From positions 1-64,000 of the forward strand of contig NZ_JADQTO010000021.1 in NCBI RefSeq assembly GCF_015704865.1: a stretch of 64,000 nt of DNA. Reading direction: 5' to 3'. Numbering within the stretch: position 1 is the first letter of the stretch; every line of letters starts with the position of its first letter. The stretch comes from Actinoplanes aureus. Its GTDB lineage: Bacteria; Actinomycetota; Actinomycetes; Mycobacteriales; Micromonosporaceae. Below the pieces are notes generated by a model that worked only from the letters and a program-made list of their open reading frames with translations, made no database searches and was not told where the DNA came from. Below are positions 1 through 8,095 of this stretch, in pieces. The position numbers and the translations under genes were made by a program.

Positions 1-1
1 G

Positions 2-382
2 GTGATGAGCGTGATCCAGGCGCACGATCTCGGCCAGCACGTGTGCATCACCTTGATCCGATTTCGCCCCGGAGACGGAATGCCGTTCGCGGTAGCGCGC
101 CACGGACAGCGGGTTGATCGCGAACACGTGATAGCCGGCCACCAGCAATGCCTGTACCCACGGACCGTGGTCCGTCTCGATGCCAACCCGTACCCGGGCC
201 GCGGCCTGGACCGGGTCGAGATCACTCCACTCGGCGGGCATGTGCTCAGCGATCAACGCATGCAGCCGGGCGATGCCGTCGAGTCCTTCCGGCAACCGCT
301 TACGAACCAGCCGCTTGCCGTGCTCGTCGACCAGCTCGACATCATGGTGATCTTCGGCCCAGTCGTCTCCCAGGAACAACAC
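2..382 (-). CDS. IS110-family transposase, N-terminal part (cut by window edge)
   Basis: Reading the minus strand from a GTG at 382 gives 127 codons that run off the left edge. The protein begins VLFLGDDWAEDHHDVELVD, the RuvC-like DEDD start typical of IS110 transposases (first catalytic Asp in GDDWA). It continues with GIETDHGPW and SGAKSDQGDA, the latter matching the family K-x-D-x-x-D motif. A strong ribosome site (GGGGAGGAGG) lies five bases before the GTG. IS110 enzymes move DNA without terminal inverted repeats and use a guide (bridge) RNA encoded beside the gene. The C-terminal serine-containing Tnp20 domain would be outside the window, so intactness cannot be judged. Confidence 0.85.
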   Translation of the reverse strand, partial: MLFLGDDWAEDHHDVELVDEHGKRLVRKRLPEGLDGIARLHALIAEHMPAEWSDLDPVQAAARVRVGIETDHGPWVQALLVAGYHVFAINPLSVARYRERHSVSGAKSDQGDAHVLAEIVRLDHAHH

Positions 383-624
383 TGCACCCTCCTCCCCGAT
401 GGACACATCCCGTCGAGTCGGCAGCGCGGAAGAGACCCCAGCGATCTAATGGTCAAGTGCTCACCACGCACGCAGCCGGGGCACGTCATCCCATCAGTTG
501 TCCAGTCTCCTCACGACCGGCAGGCGCACAGTCTGCCGCAAGGCCTTCAAGGCCCGATCCGAAGAGTGCTGACCCACCGGCCGCTACCGGAGCCATCCTG
601 CATCAGCAGGCTGACAGAACCCAT
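383..624 (-). ncRNA. Possible IS110 left-end region and bridge-RNA locus
   Basis: This 242 bp stretch lies directly upstream of the IS110 transposase start and shows no convincing coding sequence. In the IS110 group the non-coding left end carries the bridge RNA. On the minus strand I see short self-complementary pieces, for example CCTGCTGATGCAGG and GGCCTTGAAGGCC, compatible with a structured RNA. Its outer limit is unknown because an IS5-type element abuts it at 625. The call rests on position and family knowledge, not on a recognised RNA model. Confidence 0.3.
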
Positions 625-1542
625 TGAGCCTTTTTCATCCTGCGTAGCGGGTGGCTTCGACGTGGTGCAGGACGAGGATGGCCTGCACGATCGCGGTGGC
701 CCGGCGTGGGCAGCAGCGCAGCTTGGCCAGGATCTTCCAGGTCTTGAGCGTGGCGACCGCGCGCTCACCGCGGGCGCGGATCTTCGCGTGCGCCCGGTTG
801 ACCGCCCGCTGCCGGCGTGACAACTTCGGCCGGAATCGCCGCCGCTTAACGGTGTGCGCACGCTGCCGCCGGCACCTTGGTAGCCCTTGTCCGCGAAGGT
901 CATCACGTCGGCGCTGGTCAGCGCGTCGATGATGCCGTGGGTACGGGCGGCGGTCAGGTCGTGCGTCGAGCCGGGCAGAGCGGCCGAGGCCCAGACGAGA
1001 CGTCCGGTCGCGTCGGCGATGACCTGCACGTTGACGCCGTGACGGCGGTGCTTGCCGGAGTAGTACGGTCTTTGGCCGGCGACCCGGTCGATCGGGATCA
1101 GCGTGCCGTCCAGGATTGCGTACGCCAGCTGCCGGATGCGCCGCATCGCGCTGTCGAGGTCGTCGGCGACCGCGCTGAGCAGGGCGATCACTTCCTGGAC
1201 GTAGCGCCAGGCGGTCGCTATCCCGATCTCGAAGCCAGCGGCGAGGCGGGTGTAGGTGTCGCCGTTGCGCAAGTGGGCCAGGGCGAGCAGGGCCTGCCGA
1301 CCCGGGTTCAGTCGCCTCCATCGGGATTTGCGCTGCTGGCGGTGGCCGCGGATGCGATCGGCGAGGTGGTTCAGGGTCCGGCTGGACAACGAGATCGTGG
1401 CAGGGTAGGACAGCATGGCGAGGCTCCCGGTCGGGGCATCGGGTTTTGGTCGATTTGCTGTCCTACCTGGAGCCTCGCCCTCATCGATCACCGACCCGGT
1501 CGACCCCCCGCTGACCTGCAAGATCAGGTTGGAAAAGGCTCA
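625..1542 (-). mobile_element. IS5-family (IS427-like) insertion sequence
   Basis: The element is bounded by imperfect inverted repeats. The left end reads TGAGCCTTTTTCATCCTG and the right end, reverse-complemented, reads TGAGCCTTTTCCAACCTG. The single transposase gene fills nearly all of the 918 bp between them. I could not find a matching target-site duplication (flanks ccat and ttag), so the insertion may be old or rearranged. It lies next to the presumed non-coding end of an IS110 element, so this edge of the window is a nested or adjacent IS region. Confidence 0.75.
635..1416 (-). pseudogene. IS5/IS427-type transposase, frameshifted
   Basis: The gene starts at the ATG at 1416 (MLSYPATISL). 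The first frame carries the helix-turn-helix region, the first catalytic Asp (LDGTLIPID), the second Asp (GSTHDLTAA) and FADKGYQGAGG. Near 850 the reading frame breaks. The expected continuation KRRRFRPKLSRRQ and the catalytic Glu segment (RGERAVATLKTW) lie in another frame that ends at 635. Comparing the frames suggests one missing G in ACACCGTTAAG. DDE transposases need all three acidic residues, so the single-frame product would be inactive. Some IS427-group elements use programmed frameshifting to join two frames; I see no clear slippery run here, so I favour a decayed gene. Confidence 0.75.
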
Positions 1543-1703
1543 TTAGATCCGGATGCGTGCCGAGTTCAAAAGTGCCATAGCCGCCTCTTCCTCCGGCACT
1601 AGCAGGACTACTTCAGCGCAGGAAGATCGTGGTCTGGACCTCGGGCAGCGTGCGTCACGAGCGCAATCAGCGGCAGAAGTGCGCACATCATTCGTACTGC
1701 GGA

Positions 1704-2198
1704 TCATTTATTCGGTGTCGTGTCAGGTGCGGCAGGGATTTTGTCACCCTTCGTGAAATACTTACCGAGGTCAGGAAAATCGAGCGGCTTCTCGCCGACG
1801 ATCGTCTGAAATATCGGCGTCCGCACCATCTCCCGAGCGACGGGCGGCCACCCTTCGTCGTCCGGATCCGGAAAACGATCGCCCACGCGCAAGGCATGGT
1901 CAACAGCCCCAGCCATCTGGTCGGCCACGATGAGCGCGCGATCGAGGTCCTCCCCAGCGAGGTCTACAGGTTTCCGCGCGAAAATGTACGGCCTGAGTTC
2001 CGGCCTCTGGAAAAGCATGGCCAGGCCGGCGTCGTAACGCTCATTAGCGTGGTGCAGTGCGTCATATCTGCTGTACAAGTTGGAGATGTGTATCTGCCGC
2101 TGTAGCTTTCTTGTTTGCGACGATGCGTAGTAAATCGCGAAAATCACCCCAGCCAGGCTGATTATCTGGGCGACATCTTTGATCAGTGTCATGGCCAT
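1704..2198 (-). CDS. Small membrane-anchored protein of unknown function
   Basis: 164 aa. One hydrophobic helix near residues 7-26 (AQIISLAGVIFAIYYASS) is followed by a soluble, charged C-terminal domain, so it is probably a single-pass protein with its bulk in the cytoplasm. The region after the helix (SSQTRKLQRQIHISNLYSRY) looks amphipathic and resembles the start of the DUF-type membrane proteins of about 150-180 aa often annotated as hypothetical in actinomycetes and other bacteria. I do not recognise a catalytic motif. Its neighbours are an IS element downstream and another hypothetical gene upstream, so context does not help. Codon use is less GC-rich at third positions than the surrounding genes, which fits an acquired accessory gene. 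Confidence 0.7.
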   Translation of the reverse strand: MAMTLIKDVAQIISLAGVIFAIYYASSQTRKLQRQIHISNLYSRYDALHHANERYDAGLAMLFQRPELRPYIFARKPVDLAGEDLDRALIVADQMAGAVDHALRVGDRFPDPDDEGWPPVAREMVRTPIFQTIVGEKPLDFPDLGKYFTKGDKIPAAPDTTPNK

Positions 2199-2365
2199 CC
2201 AATTATCGCTGCTAGAGAGCAGCGACGATATCGCCCGCCGTCAACCCGGCGATCGAATAGTGATCAACGAAGGTCGCACTCATCTCGGCTAGATCCGGTC
2301 GCAGCCAGGATCAGCTGATTACTGAAGGCGACCGCCAGAGGTGCTGCGATCGCGGCGGTTGCAGG

Positions 2366-2977
2366 TTAGCGTTTACGCCATTCCCGACGGTCGACCAGGG
2401 GACGCGCCAGAGCTGGCCGGTTCGCCGCACCGATATCGCTCAACGCCCTGCGCATGATCTCTTCCGCGTCCTCAGACAGTTCCTGGGCACCCAGCATCGG
2501 CAGCATCAGCAGCAGCCGCTGCGCCCAGGTCTGCCGCTTGTCCGGCAGCGCCGCCGCGGCGAGCAGCTCCGCCCAGGTCATCGCAGAGGTAAACCCATGG
2601 CCCTCGACGGAGGCGACCACCTCCGCCGCCCGGCCAGGCCGCTCCTGCACGAAGTCCAGCGCCCGCTCGTCCTCGTACTTCCGGTACACGATCCGCAGCC
2701 ATTCTTGTGCGCCCAGCCGCACCGAGACGACCGGCCAGCGATCCAGGTCGTTAAGGACGGTCCACAGGGCGTTGCGGTCGTTGGCCGACACCTCGAACGC
2801 GGCCTCCGCCGCCGGGTAGGCACTCAGCGGGTCCGACAGGTAGTGCACCCAGAATGCCGGCAGCCGCACCAGGGCATCCGCGGCGTACACGATCGCGTCC
2901 CGCTTGACCTCATAGTCAGGCGGAATCGGGACGGTGTAACCGGGAATCGTGAACGCAGGTCCGACGGTCAGCGACAT
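2366..2977 (-). CDS. Hypothetical protein
   Basis: 203 aa from the ATG at 2977 (MSLTVGPAFTIPGY). An in-frame extension upstream to 3181 is possible, but it is extremely Arg-rich and looks like non-coding sequence, so I rejected it. The protein is soluble and mostly helical, with no signal peptide, no membrane segment and no motif I recognise. The middle contains acidic and aromatic stretches (IVYRKYEDERALDFVQERPG). The gene stands alone between two short intergenic regions in the accessory part of the window. Function unknown. Confidence 0.6.
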   Translation of the reverse strand: MSLTVGPAFTIPGYTVPIPPDYEVKRDAIVYAADALVRLPAFWVHYLSDPLSAYPAAEAAFEVSANDRNALWTVLNDLDRWPVVSVRLGAQEWLRIVYRKYEDERALDFVQERPGRAAEVVASVEGHGFTSAMTWAELLAAAALPDKRQTWAQRLLLMLPMLGAQELSEDAEEIMRRALSDIGAANRPALARPLVDRREWRKR

Positions 2978-3405
2978 AGCCGCATTCAACACGACACCGG
3001 ATCGGGGTCGTCCGTGCCCGGACGTGCATCGACGCCCCGAAGTCACCACTCGCCGGGCACGAGGTGTCGGGCCCACGCAGCGACGAGCCACACGACAAGT
3101 ACCTCGTGGAATAGCCCGGCGCCGAATTCGTCGCCGCTTTCGTGCGTAGTATCGCCGTGCCCGCGTTGGCAAGGACGGCATTGAGTCTTCTGGCCTGGCC
3201 TACGCACTACTTTCGCCATGAGCGAGTTTCGCCACCTTGTCAGGTGGCAACGCTCTGTCACGGCCACGTCGTCGGCGAGTGGTCGCGCCTGCGGCCGGGT
3301 GCGGGCCCCCGCTAACGGCGGAGCGCCGATGGGTTCCCTGGGCTCGGTGTCTGGTTGCGGGAACGTCAAAAACGCGTCACACCGGGCGCATTGATATGGT
3401 CCGGC
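2978..3405. other. 428 bp gene-free stretch with one stem-loop
   Basis: I see no gene here that I trust; open frames on both strands are Arg-rich and unlike proteins. The only clear structure is a perfect 7 bp hairpin at 3231-3248. The segment upstream of 2977 presumably carries the promoter of the adjacent hypothetical gene. Confidence 0.5.
3231..3248. terminator. Stem-loop GCCACCT-tgtc-AGGTGGC
   Basis: Perfect 7 bp stem with a 4-base loop. There is no run of T after it, so it would be at best an intrinsic terminator of the T-less actinomycete kind. It lies in the gene-free stretch downstream of the minus-strand membrane gene that ends at 3406, where a terminator would be expected. Confidence 0.35.
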
Positions 3406-3837
3406 TCAGCGGGCGTGGGCCGCGCGGTCCCCGCGAACCAGCGCGATCCCGAACGCCACACTGGCCACCGAGAACAGCACGATCGGCGGCGATGGCAGTA
3501 GCGCCCCTGCCAGTCCGAGCATCACCACGGAGGCGACCAAGCCGATCAGGACCGCGGGCCGAGCCTGTCCCGCGGACGACGCGAGCCGCCCGACGTACAG
3601 AAGCAGCACCCCGACCGCCACGATCGCCACTCCCATCGCCAGGCTGATGCCCTGAATCACTTCGTAGCTGGTCCGCGAGATCCCGCCGAGTTCCATGACG
3701 TGGTCCCGGAGCACAGCGTCGACACGCTCCCCGTCAAGCTCCGGGGACAGCCGCATCGCGATGTCCAAGAGGCTGTGTCCCGCCCCGCAGACGATCCACG
3801 ACCAGGCTCCGATGCGGGACGCGAGGGTTAACTGCAT
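3406..3837 (-). CDS. Four-helix membrane protein, divergent partner of a TetR regulator
   Basis: 143 aa with four hydrophobic helices: about residues 8-28 (GAWSWIVCGAGHSLLDIA), 62-84 (ISLAMGVAIVAVGVLLLYVG), 94-114 (AVLIGLVASVVMLGLAGAL) and 117-135. The layout resembles the LIC_13387-type family of small integral membrane proteins found beside TetR genes; function is unknown. It is transcribed away from the TetR gene at 3906 with 68 bp between them, and two palindromes sit in that gap. It is therefore probably the target of that regulator, possibly a stress or efflux-related membrane protein. Confidence 0.75.
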   Translation of the reverse strand: MQLTLASRIGAWSWIVCGAGHSLLDIAMRLSPELDGERVDAVLRDHVMELGGISRTSYEVIQGISLAMGVAIVAVGVLLLYVGRLASSAGQARPAVLIGLVASVVMLGLAGALLPSPPIVLFSVASVAFGIALVRGDRAAHAR

Positions 3838-3872
3838 GGCGAGGCTCCGTAACTGCCGGCGACAATACAGGT

Positions 3873-3906
3873 GTAGTAAACACTACGGGTGTAGCATCCA
3901 GCTACA
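3873..3906. promoter_or_regulatory. Two tandem operator-like palindromes between TetR gene and membrane gene
   Basis: First: GTAGT-aaac-ACTAC at 3873-3886. Second: TGTAGC-atcca-GCTACA at 3890-3906, which ends on the A of the TetR ATG start. The half-sites share the core GTAG(T/C), so they look like two copies of one binding site. A regulator sitting here could shut both divergent genes. The closeness to the ATG also suggests a very short or absent leader for the TetR transcript. Confidence 0.7.
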
Positions 3907-4478
3907 TGAGCACCCGTGACCCCGATCGCAAGCAGTCCCTGACCGACGCCGCCTTCGGCATCGTCGGCGAGAAGGGCCTGCGGGCGCTCACCCACCGGGC
4001 CGCCGACGAGGCCGCCGGCCTACCCGCCGGCACGTGCAGCTACCACTACCCCACCCGCCAGGCGCTTCTGGCTGCGGTCCTGCACCGGATCGCCGACCTC
4101 GACCGGGCCGATCTCGACGCGGCGCTCGCCGGTCGCACGGTCACCGACTTCGACGCCGCCGCCCTGGTCGAAGACGGCACCCAGATGCTCGCCCACTGGC
4201 TCGGTCCCGCCCGAGCCCGCAGCCGGGCCAGAATGCTGCTGATGCTCGACCCGCAGACCCGCGCACTGACCACGGCAACCACCGCGGCGATCGCCGCCGA
4301 CTTGGAAACCCTGGCCACCGCCGTCTTCGGTGACCCCGAACACGGCAGCATGCTGATGGCACTCGTCGACGGCATCCTCGTCGACGAACTCACCCACGGC
4401 CGCGAGCCCGTCGACACCGAACGGCTCCGCGCCCGGTTCAGTGCGATCGTCGGGCTGGCCCTCCGCCCGGCGCCCTGA
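3906..4478 (+). CDS. TetR-family transcriptional regulator
   Basis: 190 aa. The N-terminal TetR helix-turn-helix is clear: ALTDAAFGIV-like helix 1, then GLRALTHRAADEAAGLPAGTCSYHYPTR, matching the usual T-x-R-x-I-A...G-V-S-x-G-x-x-Y-x-H-F pattern, at about residues 12-55. The C-terminal half is an all-helical ligand-binding and dimerisation domain of the TetR_C (YxaF/PA-type) sort. The gene is divergent from the small membrane protein gene, with paired palindromes between them, so it probably represses that gene and itself. Ligand unknown. Confidence 0.85.
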   Translation: MSTRDPDRKQSLTDAAFGIVGEKGLRALTHRAADEAAGLPAGTCSYHYPTRQALLAAVLHRIADLDRADLDAALAGRTVTDFDAAALVEDGTQMLAHWLGPARARSRARMLLMLDPQTRALTTATTAAIAADLETLATAVFGDPEHGSMLMALVDGILVDELTHGREPVDTERLRARFSAIVGLALRPAP

Positions 4479-4794
4479 CCAGCGCACCGTCGTCCCAACC
4501 TCATCGCCGGACCAGGGCCATCAGGGTCCGCGGCAACGTGCAGCCGCCTCGGGCGGGTAGCTACGGTGCGTCATTGCCCTTCGGGTGGCGGGCACGGCCG
4601 GCACCCTCGACGAGCACGGGTGCTTCACGGGCGCGGAGCGGCGGAGTCTGAGGACGTTTCCGGCACGGTGTCGGATCTGCCGCAGGTCGTTCGTAGAACT
4701 GGGTGAGGGCAGTCGTTTTCTCCTCCCGAGACAAGGGAGTCGTGAGACGGCCCGATACTTGACCTGGTTCGATCGACCATCGAGAGGTAACGGC
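4479..4794. other. 316 bp gene-free stretch upstream of the reductase-like gene
   Basis: No open frame here looks like a protein. The 3' part should hold the promoter of the gene starting at 4795; a TTGACC hexamer lies about 25 bases before the start, followed by a GAGAGG ribosome site. Otherwise I see nothing. Confidence 0.4.
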
Positions 4795-5358
4795 ATGGCC
4801 AAGCTCATCTACGTGACGAACGTATCGATTGACGGCTACATCGAGGACGAACGCGGCGCCTTCGACTGGCGCCCCATGGACGACGAGTTGTTCGCGCTCT
4901 ACACCGACATCCTGCGGCCTGTGGGCACGTTTCTCTACGGGCGGCGCCTCTACGAGGCGATGGCCGTCTGGGAGACCGACGCCGCTCTGGCCGCGCAGTC
5001 CGACCTCACGGCCGACTTCGCGAGCGCCTGGCAGGCGGCGAGCAAGGTTGTCTACTCCACGACCCTCGCCACGGTGTCAACTGCCGACACCCGACTCGAA
5101 CGCCGTTTCGACCCCGCCGCGGTACACGAGCTGAAGGCCACGGCCAGCAGCGATCTCACCGTAGGAGGTGCGAACCTCGCGGCGCAGGCTTTCAAGGCCG
5201 GGCTGGTCGACGAGTGCCAGCTGTTCATCTGGCCCGTTGCCGTCGGCGGGGGCAAACCAGGGCTGCCGACCGGCATGCGCACCGACCTTGAGCTCCTCGA
5301 TGAGCGCCGATTCCGAAACGGCGTCGTAAACCTCCGCTACCGCCCTCTCAAACAATGA
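4795..5358 (+). CDS. RibD C-terminal / dihydrofolate-reductase-like protein
   Basis: 187 aa from the ATG at 4795, preceded by GAGAGGTAA. The start MAKLIYVTNVSIDGYIEDERGAF and the later segments LYGRRLYEAMAVW and DLTVGGANLAAQAFKAGLVDE match the RibD_C/DHFR-like fold (NADPH-dependent pyrimidine reductase superfamily). The G-G-x-x-L stretch near residue 125 is the usual nucleotide-contact loop. Proteins of this size in actinomycetes are stand-alone 'dihydrofolate reductase family proteins' of unknown substrate and are not known to replace true DHFR. It is a monocistronic gene; the next gene is convergent, with 48 bp between stops. Confidence 0.85.
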   Translation: MAKLIYVTNVSIDGYIEDERGAFDWRPMDDELFALYTDILRPVGTFLYGRRLYEAMAVWETDAALAAQSDLTADFASAWQAASKVVYSTTLATVSTADTRLERRFDPAAVHELKATASSDLTVGGANLAAQAFKAGLVDECQLFIWPVAVGGGKPGLPTGMRTDLELLDERRFRNGVVNLRYRPLKQ

Positions 5359-5406
5359 CCGACAACCCTGAGGCACCCGCTCATCGGCAAAGGTGTCTCG
5401 GCACTG

Positions 5407-6081
5407 CTAACTGACGCGCCGACGGTTCAGCGTCCACTCGGCCAGGTACGCGGTCGGGGCGATCGTCAGCCGGTATGGCACTCGTACCACCGAACTTGGC
5501 AGGTGCGGGTGCCGTTCCTCGAGAGCAACGCGGGCCCGGAGATGTTCTTTGGACATGACCCGGGGCTCCTCGGCGCGAAAGTCGATGGCGATGAGGTGCT
5601 TGACACTTTTGTAGCCGTACTGGCTCGGCGACACGAGCCGCAGGGGAGCACCGTGCCGCTCGTCGAGGGGAGCCCCGTTGAGATGGGTCGCCAGGAGCAC
5701 GTTGTCGGCGATGGCGTCCTCCCAGAGAAGGGCGGCCTTGCGGCGATCGCCCGCTCGGGCCACCAGGTAGGGCGTCGGTGCGTCGACTATCCCGACCGAG
5801 GCGAGGACCTCTCGCAGCGGCACGCCGGTCCATACCAGCCCGGTGACCGACCACGTCGTGACGCAGTGGAAGTCGGCCGTACATTCGCGGGGGCCGAGCG
5901 CCTGCAGGTCAGCGGCACCGAGAGTGGCGACCAGCTCGCCCTGGTTCCTGATCTCCAGCTTGGGCTCGATCGGCATGGTGGGCGGCGGGATGTGGGGCAG
6001 GTCGGTGAACCGGGGCATCTCTGTCATGAGGCGTTGCCCCGGCGGCAGTCCAGCGGCACGCCGCGGCCAGTAACGCATCAT
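5407..6081 (-). CDS. Molybdopterin-dependent oxidoreductase (sulfite-oxidase-like)
   Basis: 224 aa. The Oxidored_molyb domain fills the protein. ECTADFHCVTTWSVTGLVW at about residues 66-84 includes the Cys (HCVTTWS) expected to ligate molybdenum, followed by WTGVPLREVL and HGAPLRLVSPSQYGYKSVK (cofactor-binding loop). This is the short, single-domain type related to MsrP/YedY-like and sulfite oxidase enzymes. There is no Tat signal or membrane helix, so it is predicted to be cytoplasmic. The start at 6081 has GAGGGGGTG before it (two consecutive ATG codons). Electron partner and substrate cannot be read from context. Confidence 0.88.
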   Translation of the reverse strand: MMRYWPRRAAGLPPGQRLMTEMPRFTDLPHIPPPTMPIEPKLEIRNQGELVATLGAADLQALGPRECTADFHCVTTWSVTGLVWTGVPLREVLASVGIVDAPTPYLVARAGDRRKAALLWEDAIADNVLLATHLNGAPLDERHGAPLRLVSPSQYGYKSVKHLIAIDFRAEEPRVMSKEHLRARVALEERHPHLPSSVVRVPYRLTIAPTAYLAEWTLNRRRVS

Positions 6082-6263
6082 GCAGCACCCCCTCGGTCAA
6101 TGGCGCCGACGTGTCCGGCCGGATGACGGTACAACGTCATACCTCGGGCCTTGGAGGGACATGTCCTTGACGGTGGTGACGAGATCAGGGCGTCGCCGTG
6201 GCTGGGCTGCGCCAGAGGTACGCGTTAGGGGGTAACGGGAGAGGTCACCTATGAGTTTTTCGG

Positions 6264-6539
6264 CTACGCCCAAGCGACCCGGGTGATGACCAGCAGGAGC
6301 GCTATCTCGATCAGGGTCCCGACGATGTAGTAGACCCAGCTCTCACCGATGAGCGTGGCCGCCACGGTCACCACGTAGATCAGGCGGACGACGATGTTGG
6401 CGATCCGGTTGACCCGCGCCCGGGCGAGCAGCGAGACGACGACCATCAACGCCGCGACCACGATGTACAGCGTCGTGAGTACGAGGAACGTCTGGTCGAT
6501 CGCGAATCCGGTGCCGGACACCTCGCCGGCGAGTGTCAA
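6264..6539 (-). CDS. Small three-helix membrane protein (DUF6326-like), probably N-terminally shortened
   Basis: 91 aa with three hydrophobic helices; the core RVNRIANIVVRLIYVVTV resembles the R-A-N-R-x-A-N segment of DUF6326 membrane proteins, which are usually about 140-150 aa with an extra N-terminal helix. In this frame only a TTG at 6539 can start the gene, and a stop codon lies just upstream. A well-placed ribosome site (AAGGAG) precedes a GTG at 6561 in another frame, so the original gene may have started there and then suffered a frameshift plus loss of its first part. I therefore treat it as possibly broken. Function unknown. Confidence 0.5.
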   Translation of the reverse strand: MTLAGEVSGTGFAIDQTFLVLTTLYIVVAALMVVVSLLARARVNRIANIVVRLIYVVTVAATLIGESWVYYIVGTLIEIALLLVITRVAWA

Positions 6540-6728
6540 CCAGGTCGCTCGTTCGGTTCACGATCGTCTCCTTCTGGTGCCCGTACCGTTGCTGGGTCCT
6601 CAGTCTCAGCCGGATCGCCGGCCGGGCGCCCGAGTCCTCTGGCCGACGCTTCCCTGGCCCATCGGCCAGGGAAGCGGCTGGTCTCGCGGCGGGGTTCCGG
6701 CATACGCCGGATCGCTACTGTCGCAATC

Positions 6729-7738
6729 GTGTCGAACGCTGCGACGACGTTGCGGGTCGCGGTGCGGCGCCCGTTGCCGTACACCTGGCGCGACTGGGCT
6801 CGCTGCGCTGGTGCTCACCGTTCTCGTGTTTGATGTGGCCTTCCGAGACCTGGCCTGGCGACCGGTAGCCGCCGCGTTCGGATGTGGTCTGGCGCTCGCG
6901 GTCCTGGTCCGGCGGGCCTATCCGCTGCCCGCGGTGGTGTTCGCCCTTCGGAGGGTTCGCGGTCCTGGACGTCGCCACGTTCGTCGTGGGCACCGAACCC
7001 GTGGTTCTGCACAGCGGATGGGTGGTGCTCGTGCTGGCCTACTCGCTTCCGCGTTGGCGTGCCGGCCGCGATGTGGCCATCGGGATGGCGGTCATGGCGG
7101 TGGGACTGACCGCCATTGTCAGCGTCGACTTTCCCGGGATCGCCGAGACAACCGCCGGGATCGCCCTGGTGCTGTTGGCCGCTGCCCTCGGGGCGTCCGT
7201 GCGCTACCGGAGCATCGCCCGCGAACAGCTGATCGTGCAGGCCAAGCTTCAGGAACGCGAACAGCTGGCTCGGGAGTTGCACGACACCGTAGCTCACCAC
7301 GTCTCCGCGATCGCGATCCAAGCGCAGGCCGGCTTGTTCCTTGCCCGGTCATCGTCGCTGAGCGGAGCGACGGAGGCCATCGAAACGATCAACCGCGAGG
7401 CGGCCCGGGCGCTCGCGGAGATGCGCACGATGGTCAGCGCACTGCGCGACCGCCGGCAGCAGCCGCCTCTGATTCCCCAGCGTTGGCTCGCCGACATCGA
7501 AGGTCTCGCCGCCGACAGCACGAGGCGCTGCGCATCGGCGTCGAGCTGCGCGGTGACCTGACGAATCTGCCGCCGGCCGTCGAGGGTCCCCTCTACCGCG
7601 TAACGCAGGAATCGATCACCAACGCCCAGCAGGCGACCCGAGTCAGGGTCGAGGTGACCGGCAGCGCTACCGATGTCCAGCTGACGGTCAGCGACGACGG
7701 CGCCCGCATCGCGCCTGCTGCGGATCCCTCCGGATTTG
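6729..7738 (+). pseudogene. Histidine kinase (NarL/HisKA_3 type), decayed
   Basis: Kinase sequence is visible but spread over three frames. The start is VSNAATTLRVAVRRPLPYTW, from the GTG at 6729. Membrane helices follow in a second frame (LAALVLTVLVFDVAF), then a third frame with more helices and the phosphorylation helix EQLARELHDTVAHHVSAIAI. The ATPase part (YRVTQESITNAQQATRVRV, VSDDGARIAP) is back in the second frame. The sequence stops at SGFG, just where the G2 box and C-terminus should follow, and runs directly into response-regulator sequence. At least three frame changes and a terminal deletion make it non-functional. A TACTGT hexamer seven bases before the GTG looks like an old leaderless promoter. 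Confidence 0.85.
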
Positions 7739-7739
7739 G

Positions 7740-8078
7740 GTGTTCGACATCGGATGCCCGTCCTGGGCGGCATCGAGGCCACCCGTCTGCTCGCCGGACC
7801 GGAAATCTCCCATCCGGTCCGCCGTCGTCGTGATCACCACGTTCGCCACCAGCGGCCCGGCCACCCCACCGGCCCAGCCGGTCGACGCACTGACCGACCG
7901 GGAGGAAGACGTGCTGGGTAGGGTCGCGCTGGGCAGGACCAACGCCGAGACCGCGCGGGAACTGCACATCAGCATGAGTACGGTCAAGTTCCATCTCACC
8001 GGTGTCATGACCAAGCTCGGGGCCCGGAACCGCGTCGAACTGGCCATGTGGGCCTACCAGACCAACCGCGTTACGTGA
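7740..8078 (+). pseudogene. LuxR-type response regulator, truncated and frameshifted
   Basis: The sequence starts inside the receiver domain at VFDI, includes the phospho-acceptor Asp, and continues as RMPVLGGIEATRLLAGPE in a second frame. It then returns to VVVITTF and jumps by deletion to an intact-looking LuxR DNA-binding domain (ALTDREEDVLGRVALGRTNA ... STVKFHLTGVMTKLGARNRV). The first half of the receiver and its C-terminal third are missing. It was evidently the partner of the adjacent kinase remnant; a deletion fused the two. The last 80 codons could still encode a free helix-turn-helix, but I see no start site for it. Confidence 0.82.
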
Positions 8079-8095
8079 TGCCCGTCCCAGGTGTG

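Noticed and set aside
1511..1550. Target-site duplication of the IS5 element
   Set aside because: Bases next to the two inverted repeats (ccat and ttag) do not match, so I do not claim a duplication.
2978..3181. N-terminal extension of the hypothetical gene (start at 3181)
   Set aside because: The extra 68 residues are extremely Arg-rich with no conserved-looking sequence, and an ATG at 2977 starts the protein-like part.
3043..3369. Open frame on the minus strand in the 3.0-3.4 kb gap
   Set aside because: Composition is low-complexity, Pro/Arg/His-rich and unlike a folded protein; no ribosome site. Treated as non-coding.
4521..4808. Minus-strand open frame overlapping the start of the reductase-like gene
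   Set aside because: Overlaps a clear gene, lacks a ribosome site and its sequence resembles nothing I know.
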